This document shows positions 20,427 through 30,052 of a stretch of 64,000 nucleotides of DNA, one piece after another. The notes under the pieces were generated by a model that saw only the letters and a program-made list of their open reading frames with translations, had not been told where the DNA came from and did not search any database. The stretch covers positions 6,386,001 through 6,450,000 of the forward strand of contig NC_061458.1 of assembly GCF_022581195.2 (NCBI RefSeq), in the 5' to 3' direction. The stretch is from Helicoverpa zea. Taxonomy: Eukaryota > Arthropoda > Insecta > Lepidoptera > Noctuidae. The translations under genes and the position numbers were made by a program. How positions within the stretch are numbered: the first letter of the stretch is position 1; each line of letters starts with the position of its first letter.

Positions 20427-23309
20427 TTAAGTGATCAGGTCTCTAAGTTTCGATTTTACTGAGGCTACAGAACCAGCAAATATATCTAATTCACTACGAA
20501 AGCAATTTGCAATAGAGAACATGCGACATAATGGTGAAAAATGACCTACGTTAGTGCGGGTATGAGGTGGAATAAAAGTCTTGCGATTGATTAAACGGCT
20601 GCTGCTACGTGGGACACTAAAATTAACTTTCTGTAGAAGCTCGGGAGAATCTAATGAACCATTTATTAATTTGTACAAAAACAGGAAATCTAAGGTTTTT
20701 CTACGTGCGCTTAAAGATTGCATTTTATAATGACTTAACCTAGAATGGTAGGAATTTAAAACATTACACTTCTTATCCGAATAGCACAGGTGATACAAAA
20801 ATCTTTTTTGTACCCGCTCTATTCTATCAGAGTGTATCTGGTAAAAAGGACTCCAAACTGAACTACAATATTCTAGAATGCTTCGAATGATACTGTTGTA
20901 TATGGAAATAGTCAACATCGGTTCTTTGAAAATTTTCATTTCTCGAACAATAAAACCTGAAAGTTTTAATGCCCTACTAATAATAAGATCATAGTGATTT
21001 CTAAAGTGTAAACCGCTATCCAATAGAACACCCAGGTCCCTAATAGTATCAACCTCAAGGAGTGGTGTGTCATTTATATAGTAACAAGTTACAGATTTGT
21101 TCCTTTTTCGGCTAAATTTGATTACATAACATTTATTTTGGTTTAATAACATATTGTTTTGAGCACACCAGCTATATATATTATTTAAATCTAGCTGAAG
21201 TTGATCGAGATCCGAATCACTGTTAATAGTACGATATATCTTTAAATCATCAGCAAAAAGTTTATACTTAGAATTAATCACACTACCTAGGTCGTTTATA
21301 AAGATAAGGAAGAAAAGGGGTCCCAAATGTGAACCTTGAGGCACTCCAGAAGGTATACAATATTTGACGGATTTAAAGCCTTTCAAATACACTAACTGTG
21401 AACGATTTTTTAAGTACGATTCGCACCAACGCAGCAAAGATCCATGAATACCCATACTTTCCAACTTTGCGATCAATAAGCAGTGATCAACCAAATCGAA
21501 TGCCTTCTTAAAATCTGTATATATTGCATGAACTTCTCTTCCATCGTCCAACCCAGTTGATACATATGTAACATATTCAACCAGGTTAGACAATGTAGAT
21601 TTCTTAGGACGAAAACCATGTTGGTTATCATCTAGTGCGTTATGAAAATGAGCAAACATTCTCTTTTGGACAAGTGATTCTAAGATTTTACCACATGCTG
21701 ATAAAATGGACACAGGTCTATAATTCGCTACATCATCAACACTGCCAGATTTATGTATTGGCGTAATATACGCTAACTTCCACTGCTCAGGGAATAACCC
21801 CTGTGACAAAGAACAGTTGAAAATTTTAGTAAGAGGTGCAGCCAAGTGTTTCGCGCATTTTCTTAGAAAAAGGGGTGAGATTGAATCAGGTCCAGGTCCT
21901 TTGCTGCAATCTAGGGAAGACAAGTACTTGCAAACGTCCGTTACTTCTAGTACGCAACTGCTAAATGTATTACTATTGCCAGGAATACGTGTATCTGTCA
22001 ACTGTGAAAGAGAGTTACCATTAACGCTGTAGATTGATTGAAAGTGATCACTAAATAGATTACAAATTTCCTGACCACCCCTGGCATACCTAGCATCATT
22101 TAATGTCATCTTATAAGGAATATAGTCCCCACCCTTGCGCTTATCCTTAAGATACCTCCATACATACTTAGGATTAACACGCAGATGCTCAGCAATATTC
22201 CTTTTAAAATTACTATAACAATCTTTTATCAGAACACTGCAACGCATTCTCAGGCATTCGTATGTTAATTTGTCTCTGGGGTTTCCATACTTTTTATATA
22301 AATTATGATATTTGGCTTTCTCTTTAATGACTTTCATTAAAGCACGAGAATACCATACAGGATAACGTTCATCACGTGATCTTGTCAGTGGCGTGTACTT
22401 TTTAATGATTGGCATTAGAATATCATAAAAAATTTGCAACATTTCATTAATATTGGTGGCATATTTCCATTCTTCAACCCAATCTATATACTCTAATGCA
22501 GTGTTGACCGCTTCATAATCGCACAGATAGAAATTAAGATACTGGACCTTGTTCTGTATAAGAGCATTTTTATGGCTTATTGAAAGCAAGATTTCAAGCG
22601 GCGGATGATGGGGATCTATTGGTACAAGCGGATTAACGGCCTCTGATACAAGCATCCCATTGTCAGTACTACCAAAAACCAGATCTAAGATACGATTATA
22701 GGTGTTAACTATTTTATTACTCTGATTTAGATTATTAAAGGCAATCATATCCAATAAACTATCTTCATGAGTAGTACTAGCACTAATGGGCAACGCAAGA
22801 CACGTATCCGTATCACATTGCCAATGAATACCTCCCATATTGAAATCACCAATTACTAAGTTAATAGAATTGTTTTTACTCCTTTTATTGATTACTTCTG
22901 TAATATTTTGAAACAAAGCATCTACATAATCTTGATTTACTGGTGGTGGAATATAGACAACACAAATGTTAATATTTAATCCACCTTCACACTTAATGGT
23001 AACCCACAATTCCTCACAACGGGATTCCCAACTTAATTTTCTAGTTGCTTCATATTTGGCCAAAATTGCTGCAAACACTCCACCACCATCTTTTTTTGTT
23101 TTAGATGATATAGTAGACGACCTATCACGCCTAAATATTCTGTACCTGTTATCCAGAACTTCATGATCTAACACAGTATTGTTAAGCCAACTTTCAGTGC
23201 CTATAATTACATCATAATCATAATTCAAAGCAGCAGAGTAGAAAACGTCCGTCTTGGTTCTTAAGCCTCTTACATTTTGGTAATAAATGCTTAACTTGAA
23301 TTTAAAATT
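20427..23309 (-). CDS. Element 1 ORF2: endonuclease and reverse transcriptase
   Basis: The open frame of 960 residues starts after an in-frame TAA at 23312. An APE-type endonuclease comes first (IYYQNVRGLRTK, IGTESWLN, LVIGDFNMGG, PHHPPLEI; roughly residues 1-245). The RT follows, with GPGPDSISPLF, YTDFKKAFDLVDH, GVPQGSHLGPLFF and the catalytic LFADDLKIY (about residues 445-715), then a C-terminal region with LEYCSSVWSP. No RNase H domain is seen. It would nick target DNA and copy element RNA there. Oddly, no in-frame ATG exists before the Met of GDFNM (about residue 158), inside the endonuclease. ORF2 lies in the same frame as ORF1, separated by three stops over about 50 bases. Either this copy lost its start codon or it uses reinitiation at a non-AUG codon. 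Confidence 0.88.
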   Translation of the reverse strand, partial: NFKFKLSIYYQNVRGLRTKTDVFYSAALNYDYDVIIGTESWLNNTVLDHEVLDNRYRIFRRDRSSTISSKTKKDGGGVFAAILAKYEATRKLSWESRCEELWVTIKCEGGLNINICVVYIPPPVNQDYVDALFQNITEVINKRSKNNSINLVIGDFNMGGIHWQCDTDTCLALPISASTTHEDSLLDMIAFNNLNQSNKIVNTYNRILDLVFGSTDNGMLVSEAVNPLVPIDPHHPPLEILLSISHKNALIQNKVQYLNFYLCDYEAVNTALEYIDWVEEWKYATNINEMLQIFYDILMPIIKKYTPLTRSRDERYPVWYSRALMKVIKEKAKYHNLYKKYGNPRDKLTYECLRMRCSVLIKDCYSNFKRNIAEHLRVNPKYVWRYLKDKRKGGDYIPYKMTLNDARYARGGQEICNLFSDHFQSIYSVNGNSLSQLTDTRIPGNSNTFSSCVLEVTDVCKYLSSLDCSKGPGPDSISPLFLRKCAKHLAAPLTKIFNCSLSQGLFPEQWKLAYITPIHKSGSVDDVANYRPVSILSACGKILESLVQKRMFAHFHNALDDNQHGFRPKKSTLSNLVEYVTYVSTGLDDGREVHAIYTDFKKAFDLVDHCLLIAKLESMGIHGSLLRWCESYLKNRSQLVYLKGFKSVKYCIPSGVPQGSHLGPLFFLIFINDLGSVINSKYKLFADDLKIYRTINSDSDLDQLQLDLNNIYSWCAQNNMLLNQNKCYVIKFSRKRNKSVTCYYINDTPLLEVDTIRDLGVLLDSGLHFRNHYDLIISRALKLSGFIVREMKIFKEPMLTISIYNSIIRSILEYCSSVWSPFYQIHSDRIERVQKRFLYHLCYSDKKCNVLNSYHSRLSHYKMQSLSARRKTLDFLFLYKLINGSLDSPELLQKVNFSVPRSSSRLINRKTFIPPHTRTNVGHFSPLCRMFSIANCFRSELDIFAGSVASVKSKLRDLIT

Positions 23310-23360
23310 TTAAAATCTTACAATAGTGCAAATAAAGTTAACCAACTATATATATATATA

Positions 23361-24530
23361 CTACATTGATTCTACGCATTCCATATTTTGAATTAGTTGA
23401 GGTTTGGTTGTCACATCCTTTCGTACAAATATGCGACCATTTCGGATCCAAACAAAGTTATATTTCCTCTCCTTGGCGGCAGTTCTTGTAGCTGCATGCA
23501 GTTTTTTATTAGCCAGAGTCAAATTTTCGGTAACGAAAATAGGCTTCTTCTCTCCGCCAATGCCAATGTGACTAGTGTTCAATTTCTCAGCTTCATTCTT
23601 CTTGTTAAAATTTCTAACTGCTGCAAGAAGATTGTCACGGACACGAGGGCTGGCCAATTTTACGACTATGCTACGTGGACGATTGGTTTCTGCATTCATT
23701 TTGGCTATTCTATGAAATGACTGGATTTCGTTTTCGCGAAGCTCATAACCAGTCACCCTAGCCAGCTGCTGTACAATCGTAAGCAGGTTCTCAGTTTTAT
23801 GCTCAGGAACACACTGTATCTCTATATTGCTTTCACGTGCCAATTGATCCATTTGTTGAATTTTTATGTCAAGCTGCTTAACTTCAGCACTAAGCTTGGC
23901 ACTGTCCTTAGTGAATTTGGCAATGAAGTTATTATTATTTGTATTTACCTTCTTCTGCTCATCGTGAGCATCAGACAAAAATGTTACAGCCTTCTTAAGC
24001 TCCTCCAAATCCTCGTACATAGACGAAAATTTTACGCTTAGGTTAGTAATATCCTTTTGAACTGTGCATAGAGAAGCCTCAAATTTCATCAAAGATGCCT
24101 GCTGATTGTCAAACTTTTCGTTCATTTCATAGCGTAGCTTACGTATTTCAGCAAGTATTTTATCCTGAACATCAGTGTTGGCGCAAACTAGTGGAGCCGT
24201 TGTAGCTGGTGACTTTTCTGCGTCCACAAATATCGGATTAAGTACGGATAGATCGGACGAGCTCGACTTAGGAGAACCAACAATTTTGGCGGAATCAAAA
24301 ACAGCTTGATCTGCATGAGAAGGCTGTCCCTTGGCGTGGATTGGTGTGTTAGTATTGTCTAATTTAGGACGACTAGAGACACAGTTAGGACATGTCCATT
24401 TACTTCTGACTGTTGACGCTTCGTCGAATTTGACACATTCCAGATGATATTGCAGGGAACATTTACTTAAACAGCATTTTATTCGTTTTTGTGTTACGAG
24501 AATATTTGCGTTGCAGCCAGCACAAATCAT
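23361..24530 (-). CDS. Element 1 ORF1: PHD finger, coiled coil, FP-like RNA-binding domain
   Basis: 389 residues from the ATG at 24530, chosen because it lies directly before the zinc finger. Upstream codons in frame are only a T-rich tract. Residues 1 to about 47 have the Cys/His spacing of a PHD finger (CAGC, CCLSKC, YHLECV, WTCPNC). The middle (about residues 130-235) is a Lys/Glu/Leu-rich coiled coil. The C-terminal part resembles the domain known as Baculo_FP (RPRSIVVKLASPRVRD, KKPIFVTENLT, YNFVWIRNGRIFVRK). This is the layout of CR1/jockey ORF1 proteins of insects, thought to bind element RNA and form the RNP. The poly-A tract on the plus strand at 24534-24571 is the U-rich leader in the RNA. 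The family call is from memory. Confidence 0.83.
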   Translation of the reverse strand: MICAGCNANILVTQKRIKCCLSKCSLQYHLECVKFDEASTVRSKWTCPNCVSSRPKLDNTNTPIHAKGQPSHADQAVFDSAKIVGSPKSSSSDLSVLNPIFVDAEKSPATTAPLVCANTDVQDKILAEIRKLRYEMNEKFDNQQASLMKFEASLCTVQKDITNLSVKFSSMYEDLEELKKAVTFLSDAHDEQKKVNTNNNNFIAKFTKDSAKLSAEVKQLDIKIQQMDQLARESNIEIQCVPEHKTENLLTIVQQLARVTGYELRENEIQSFHRIAKMNAETNRPRSIVVKLASPRVRDNLLAAVRNFNKKNEAEKLNTSHIGIGGEKKPIFVTENLTLANKKLHAATRTAAKERKYNFVWIRNGRIFVRKDVTTKPQLIQNMECVESM

Positions 24531-24683
24531 GATAAAAAAAAAAAATGAAAAAAAAAAAAAAAAAAAAAAAATCAAAAATATGTGCACCTAGCGAGTCTCG
24601 AACTTAGGCACTCTTGTTCAACGGTTGCACTTCTCTACAACGTAACTGTGAACGAGTTGTTTATGAGCTCGAAATTGATTATT
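24531..24683 (-). other. Element 1 leader: U-rich tract and tRNA-like box motifs
   Basis: In element sense, this leader ends in a long T tract (24571-24534, broken by CA) directly before the ORF1 ATG. Upstream are AGTTCGAGACT (24604-24594), a partial match to a pol III B box, and TAGAGAAGTGC (24637-24627), a partial A box, about 22 bases apart. The matches are imperfect and may be chance or a relic. Confidence 0.35.
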
Positions 24684-24697
24684 ATCTTCTTCAACAA
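24684..24697. repeat. Target-site duplication of element 2, left copy
   Basis: atcttcttcaacaa, identical to 30222-30235. The exact 14-bp match flanks element 2 and places its 3' end at 24698. Confidence 0.88.
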
Positions 24698-24972
24698 TTC
24701 TATTCTATTTTTGAATATGGCAATCCGTGTCGATGTCAATTTCGACGATTCTGCCAATGACAAGTGGGATGAGAAGCAAGAAGTGCTTTTAATTAAAATA
24801 AATTTAAAAAATATATATATATTGATTTAAGATGGTGCTGTGGCCGATCTTGTGTAACTTAATGTGTTAGTAGGACGGCACTGAAACAAACAAAAATATA
24901 TTTACATATATAAAAACAACAACAAAATGTTAGTAACACATAACATATAATATATACCACAACCATACAAAC

Positions 24973-24994
24973 TGTGGCCTAAATATAGGCCACA
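24973..24994 (-). other. Hairpin right after the element 2 ORF2 stop codon
   Basis: tgtggccta/taggccaca forms a perfect 9-bp stem with a 4-base loop. In element sense it begins two bases after TAA (24999-24997). Structured 3' UTRs are bound by the RT of some LINEs; that role here is inference. Confidence 0.7.
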
Positions 24995-24996
24995 AT

Positions 24997-27900
24997 TTAT
25001 AATTTAATATTGTTTTGATTAATGAACATCAACAGCATCTGGAGCAGTTCTGGACAGGAGTGGGATAGGAGGGAACGGAAGTTAGTCGGGAGAGGAATTT
25101 TAAGTTTTTGGAGACGACCATATAAATCAAAGGATGAGTTGATAGGACAGTCAAAAAATATATGGTCCAGGGTACCTTCATCCAGTCCACACTCGCAGAG
25201 GGATGAATCCTGCACCCGAATTTTGCGCAGAAAGACCGGTGTACAGCAGTGACCTAACCGAATTCTGCACATGACTGAAATTACCCGTTTAGGGTATCTT
25301 TTGAAATTTGAAAACCACGGTTTTGGTTTTACAACCGGTTGAATGGCGAAATAAGAGCTACCCTTCCTTTTGCCTGAGATGTTCCACCATTCCTGCCACG
25401 AGGTCTCAAGACTCAATTTAGGGAGGTTTAGCAGGTCATGCCCTTGAAGGGAGAAGTGTGCAAGATCAGCGGACTCAGATGAACACGCATCTTTGGCCAA
25501 TGCATCGGCACATTCATTGCCCGCTATACCGCAGTGGCTAGGGATCCAGACTAAGTGTACTTCTTTCTCTTGCCTAGTGCAGGAGAAAAGGGACTTTTTA
25601 ATATCCAGGACAATAGGACAATGGAGTTTAGTTCTAAAGGGATTCTGGGATATGGCTTGGAGACAGCTAAGGGAGTCAGTAAAGATAACTCCACAGCTAA
25701 TCTCATGGGACTCTATAAAACGACAAGCTTCCAATAGTGCCACACACTCGCCTGTAAATACTGAAGACTCCTTCGGACATCTGAATTTCAAAATTATTTT
25801 AGAGTTCTGATAGTAAACCGCGGCTCCAGTACAGCCACCATTTGATTTGGAAGCATCCGTGAAGAACTTTTGAAACCCAATCCATCGTTCACCCAAAACC
25901 GCATTAAAGGCCGAATTTGCAGATGGGGAGTTTTTGGATATGCCAATGTTATAGAATATTTTAGGGGTGAAGCAAAGTACTTCATAAGGGTAATTAAATA
26001 AAGGAAGTCTGGGATGTGGAGCAATGGGGGATTCTAAATTTTGAAAAAACCGATATGCTTTTAGGAATAGGGGGATTTCTTTGTGTTCCCAATATTTGGA
26101 GCTGTGACAAAGAGTGTCAAGCTCTCTGAGTTTTGGGATGAGGGGGTGAGATGACTTGGGAATAACCCTGGATAGGAAACGGGAAGCGAGGTACTGACGT
26201 CTCAGGGCTAAAGGAGGTTCAGCGCATTCGACCTGCAAGGCGTTAATAGGCGACGACTTCATGCAACCTGAGATGATTCGAAGGCATTGAGACTGAATCC
26301 TATCTAAACCGGCCAAGGCACCTTTGTTGCTTGGAATCACCAAGTGTGACCCATAGTCCAGGATACTGCGGACTAAGGCATTGTAGACCAGTTTCATAGT
26401 GAAGGGATGGGCCCCCCACCAGACACCAGCGAGAGCTTTTAGGATGGAGATTGCTCTTTCGCATCTTTTGATCAAATAATTAAAGTGGTGAATCCCGGAT
26501 AATTTTGAGTCTAAGAAAACGCCTAAAAATTTTGATTTGTTACCTATGGGAATATCTTGTCCTTGAATGTTAACTGAGACCTGAGGGATCAGTCGTTTTC
26601 GGGAAAAAATCACTACCGAGCTTTTTGGGGCGGATAACGAGAGACCATGGTCCAAAAGCCATGTGTGCAGAGAGTCCAGGGAGAGACAGAGAGATGAGGC
26701 AGCGTCCGTAATAGATGGACTAACTACATACAACACTAGATCGTCAGCGTATTGTAAAAGGTGGCAGTCAGCATTAAGGCAGGAGCCAATGTCTGCTGTA
26801 TACAGGTTGTATAGTAGGGGGCTTAGAACTGAGCCTTGGGGAAGGCCCTTCCACGTCTGTCTCACCTCAAATACCTCCCCCTGCACTCTGAGCATCAAAG
26901 AGCGAGACATGAGGAGTGCGCATATACATTGTACCATCTTACCCGGAATCCTCAGCTGTTGCAATTTTTGCCTGAGAACTGGAAGAAGGACGCTGTCGTA
27001 TGCGGAAGAGATGTCAAGGAAAGTGGCTACAGCGGATTCATTTTTGGAAAAGGCTGTACGGATATCAGTAACCAAAATTGCCACACTGTCCATGGTGCTA
27101 AGCCCCTTTCTAAAGCCAAACTGACTACTCGGCAGTAGATCCCTAGACTCCACCAACCACTCAAGTCTATTTTTAATTAAATGTTCCAATATCTTGGCCA
27201 ACACTGAGGACAAAGCAATTGGTCTAAGGCCATTCGGATCATCAGCAGTCTTGCCGGGCTTCAAAAGGGGAATTACTATCTGAGCTTTCCACTGTTCAGG
27301 AACCCAACCAAATTGATAGCAATAATTTATTATTCCTAAAAAATATTTTTTTGCTTCAAAACCAAAATGAACTGCAAATGAGTACGGTATGCCGTCTATG
27401 CCTGGGGCGGAATCCCTAACATGACGTAATACCGTATCAAGTTCCTCTAACGAAAATGGTTCATTCATAGGATCATCCACAATATTTACAGGCGGGAGCA
27501 GAAGTTCTGAGGAAGAAGGAACATAGGCTGGAGCTATTTTGTCAAAAAAGGATTCAGCAGTTTCTCTCGAGATAGGGGAAGAGATAGATGGGGAGCAGCC
27601 TCGCCTGAAACGATTAATGCTCTTCCAAACTGCTGAAATGGGAGTGGAAGGGGATAGAGAAGTGCAAAACTTAACCCAACCGCGGCGTTTCTTCTTGCGA
27701 AGAAGCCGCCGAGATTGAGCTAACACTCGTCTGTACCGTATAAGATTGTCGCTATTCATCGCATCATTGTACTGTTTTTCGGCCTCTTTTCTTTCTTTAA
27801 TAACCGATGTGCATTCTTGATCCCACCACGGGGGTGACGGGATTTTATTTCTGGCACAGTTGCGCAACGGAAAGGTAGAGTCTGCGCTTGAGGTAATGGC

Positions 27901-28731
27901 CGAGATAAAGCCATCGTAGCAGCTCTTAGCATGGCAGTGACCAGAAGAATCTTGAAAACTTGAAGTTAAATTTGGAAGCATACTAATTTTCTCCTCCAGT
28001 AAAGATGCAAACCTCGACCAATCAGGTTTGGACAAGTTGTACTTCAATAGTGGAGGAGACGTTTTCTCTAAAAAGGTTTTATTAATTAAAGTTACAACAA
28101 TGGGGTAATGGTCGCTACCATGCGTCAGAGTAGTACATTCCCAATGAATTGATGCCGCCAACTCTACTGAACAGAATGTGAGGTCTACACAACTCTTTTG
28201 CTGTCCTGGAAGGGATCTACGAGTAGGGCTACCATCATTTAAGATGCAAAGGTCAAAATCATCCAAGATTTCTACTAAACCTTCCCCAAACGAATCACAA
28301 CGATTGGAACCCCATCTAAAGTGGTGACAGTTGAAGTCACCCATGACGAGCACAGGTCCCACTATGTTATTCAAAATGTCCCTAATGGTGGTTAAAAACC
28401 TACGCTGAGGATGGGAAATATACACGGATAAAACAGTGATACCCTCAATTCTACACGCAACTATATTCATATCACCATCCAGAACCGGAAGAGTCAAGGT
28501 GGAGAGGGGGACACGATTATTAACAAGGAGAGCCGACCCTCCATAGCCATCAGATCTGTCACATCTGAGAATATTAAATAGTGGTATATTAAAACTGAGA
28601 CTCGGGGTGAGCCAAGTCTCAGCTACAGAGCAAGCCAGAGGCTTGAATTTATTGAGGAGGAATATGAGGTCGTGCTTTTTATGCCACACGCTCCTCACAT
28701 TCCATTGAAGGAATACTTGGCGAGGCGCCAT
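24997..28731 (-). CDS. Element 2 ORF2: endonuclease, reverse transcriptase, RNase H
   Basis: 1244 residues from the ATG at 28731, which overlaps the end of ORF1 by 53 bases in the +1 frame. Order: APE endonuclease (FLQWNVRSVWHKKHDL, VAETWLTP, VMGDFNCHHFRWG, GSDHYPIVV; about 1-215), RT (PGIDGIPYSF, ATFLDISSAYDSVLL, GLPQGSVLSPLLYN, catalytic LQYADDLVLYVV; about 440-720), RNase H (FTDASKSNGGC, FTDSLSCLQAI, VWIPSHCGIAGNECADALAK; about 985-1110) and a C-terminal zinc-knuckle-like CECG...DHIFFDC. All key residues are present, so the protein could be active. The start codon and overlap suggest reinitiation after ORF1, as known for some I- and R1-group elements. Confidence 0.93.
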   Translation of the reverse strand: MAPRQVFLQWNVRSVWHKKHDLIFLLNKFKPLACSVAETWLTPSLSFNIPLFNILRCDRSDGYGGSALLVNNRVPLSTLTLPVLDGDMNIVACRIEGITVLSVYISHPQRRFLTTIRDILNNIVGPVLVMGDFNCHHFRWGSNRCDSFGEGLVEILDDFDLCILNDGSPTRRSLPGQQKSCVDLTFCSVELAASIHWECTTLTHGSDHYPIVVTLINKTFLEKTSPPLLKYNLSKPDWSRFASLLEEKISMLPNLTSSFQDSSGHCHAKSCYDGFISAITSSADSTFPLRNCARNKIPSPPWWDQECTSVIKERKEAEKQYNDAMNSDNLIRYRRVLAQSRRLLRKKKRRGWVKFCTSLSPSTPISAVWKSINRFRRGCSPSISSPISRETAESFFDKIAPAYVPSSSELLLPPVNIVDDPMNEPFSLEELDTVLRHVRDSAPGIDGIPYSFAVHFGFEAKKYFLGIINYCYQFGWVPEQWKAQIVIPLLKPGKTADDPNGLRPIALSSVLAKILEHLIKNRLEWLVESRDLLPSSQFGFRKGLSTMDSVAILVTDIRTAFSKNESAVATFLDISSAYDSVLLPVLRQKLQQLRIPGKMVQCICALLMSRSLMLRVQGEVFEVRQTWKGLPQGSVLSPLLYNLYTADIGSCLNADCHLLQYADDLVLYVVSPSITDAASSLCLSLDSLHTWLLDHGLSLSAPKSSVVIFSRKRLIPQVSVNIQGQDIPIGNKSKFLGVFLDSKLSGIHHFNYLIKRCERAISILKALAGVWWGAHPFTMKLVYNALVRSILDYGSHLVIPSNKGALAGLDRIQSQCLRIISGCMKSSPINALQVECAEPPLALRRQYLASRFLSRVIPKSSHPLIPKLRELDTLCHSSKYWEHKEIPLFLKAYRFFQNLESPIAPHPRLPLFNYPYEVLCFTPKIFYNIGISKNSPSANSAFNAVLGERWIGFQKFFTDASKSNGGCTGAAVYYQNSKIILKFRCPKESSVFTGECVALLEACRFIESHEISCGVIFTDSLSCLQAISQNPFRTKLHCPIVLDIKKSLFSCTRQEKEVHLVWIPSHCGIAGNECADALAKDACSSESADLAHFSLQGHDLLNLPKLSLETSWQEWWNISGKRKGSSYFAIQPVVKPKPWFSNFKRYPKRVISVMCRIRLGHCCTPVFLRKIRVQDSSLCECGLDEGTLDHIFFDCPINSSFDLYGRLQKLKIPLPTNFRSLLSHSCPELLQMLLMFINQNNIKL

Positions 28732-30052
28732 TTCTAATATTTGATAAAAGGTTAGTTAGTTGGTAGGCAACGTTGGACGGTAATTGGGTATTATTGGTGG
28801 ATAGAATTGTAGAAAGAAGTTTAATAAGTATATCTATTATTGAGGAAACATTACTATCAATGAATGGGTTATTCAGAGCGCAGCCATCAGGCTGTGAAGG
28901 TGCAGGGGAGTTAATAATCTGCTGATGGGCAGCTTTATCATAAGAGGGAGATAGAGGGGCATGGGTCTTTGGCTTAAGGAAAACAGTTTTGCGGTATGAC
29001 TGAGTGGGGACGGGAATAGCTTTTGCAGCATTAGCATAATTGCGAGAAGTAAGTGGGACAGATTTGCTAGCTTCAGCATATGAAAGGGACTTCTCAGCCA
29101 TAACCGTCTTAATGGCCTTCTGTCTACCCAACTCGGGGCATGATTTGCTATTTGCAAAATGATTCCCCGAGCAGAGCACACAGAATGCCTCCGCCTCAGA
29201 AGTGCTGCAACCATCACCAGGGTGATCATGGCCGCACTTACTGCAGCGAGGCTTGGACCGACACACTAGTTCCACATGACCAAACCTGCAGCACTTACGG
29301 CACTGGATGGTGGGATAAACATATTGCTGAACCGGAAGGGAGGTGTAACAACAAAATACTCTTTGAGGTAATACTTGGCCATCAAAGGTAAGTACACATG
29401 TCTCTGTTGCCTTGAATACAGTCACTCCATCAATAACTACTTTCCTGCTTATGCGACGAACTTTCAGGATTTCACCACAACCTGAAGGGACCTGCAAGTA
29501 TTTTTGGGCTTCCTCTTCATTTAAATCTGTGGGAACACCAGTCACAACACCCATCCTAGTTATATTAAAAGTGGGGATAGAGGCAACATAGCAGTTCTTA
29601 TGTAAAATGCTGTTGATAATAAATGAGTTTGCATCCTGAGGGGATTTAAACTCTACAGACACACGGTTCCTACCAACTTTTTTAACACCATCACGGACAA
29701 CATTGGTAATGTTATGTTTTTGTAGGAATATTCCGAAAGTAACAGGGTGTAGAGAGGTACCGGCGTTAGGCTGGGGCTCCAATCGAGAGACATGAACGAT
29801 AAAAGGTGCCTTATCAGTAGCAGAGTACCTGCTGCGGCCAACTAGGTTTCTTTGTTGTTTTGATGGCGGGGTTGACACGCCAATGTTGGCATCATCTCCG
29901 GAGCGTTTCCTGGTATTCGAGGTTGATAGGGTCTGGGAGTCCGCGATGCTGCAAGCAACATCAGCGAGTTGGGAAAGCGGATAATTGGGGGAAAGTGGAG
30001 CATATGCAGAGATGTCGGGAGGATCGGGATCGGGGGGTTTATTTTGATCCAT
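28679..30052 (-). CDS. Element 2 ORF1: gag-like protein with three zinc knuckles
   Basis: 457 residues from the ATG at 30052 (MDQNKPPDPDPPDI), chosen because the preceding in-frame residues are hydrophobic leader sequence without similarity. The N-terminus is Pro/Ser-rich and the middle has a globular RNA-binding part (PSGCGEILKVRRISRK). Three Cys/His knuckles follow: CRKCCRFGHVELVC, CSKCGHDHPGDGC and CVLCSGNHFANSKSC. The C-terminus is Ser/Pro/Asn-rich. Proteins of this kind coat element RNA and guide it to the target. The stop at 28679-28681 lies 53 bases inside ORF2. Confidence 0.9.
   Translation of the reverse strand: MDQNKPPDPDPPDISAYAPLSPNYPLSQLADVACSIADSQTLSTSNTRKRSGDDANIGVSTPPSKQQRNLVGRSRYSATDKAPFIVHVSRLEPQPNAGTSLHPVTFGIFLQKHNITNVVRDGVKKVGRNRVSVEFKSPQDANSFIINSILHKNCYVASIPTFNITRMGVVTGVPTDLNEEEAQKYLQVPSGCGEILKVRRISRKVVIDGVTVFKATETCVLTFDGQVLPQRVFCCYTSLPVQQYVYPTIQCRKCCRFGHVELVCRSKPRCSKCGHDHPGDGCSTSEAEAFCVLCSGNHFANSKSCPELGRQKAIKTVMAEKSLSYAEASKSVPLTSRNYANAAKAIPVPTQSYRKTVFLKPKTHAPLSPSYDKAAHQQIINSPAPSQPDGCALNNPFIDSNVSSIIDILIKLLSTILSTNNTQLPSNVAYQLTNLLSNIRNGASPSIPSMECEERVA

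Larger units (their letters stand above)
20153..24697 (-). mobile_element. Element 1: nearly complete CR1/jockey-type LINE (main part)
   Basis: Minus-strand LINE with ORF1 (24530-23361), ORF2 (23309-20427), a 3' UTR of about 240 bp and a poly-A tail (T run at 20153-20184 on the plus strand). Its 5' leader is split by element 2 and continues at 30236 to about 30450. Both ORFs are open, so the copy is young, although ORF2 lacks an AUG near its start. The 5' end and target duplication could not be fixed. The clade is judged from ORF1 architecture and the RT motifs; CR1 versus jockey is not settled. Confidence 0.85.

Noticed and set aside
24594..24637. tRNA gene
   Set aside because: A- and B-box matches are imperfect and no cloverleaf closes; kept only as a tRNA-like motif.
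24582..24830. 82-codon plus-strand open frame between the two LINEs
   Set aside because: It spans the target duplication and the UTRs of both elements, antisense to them; not a gene.
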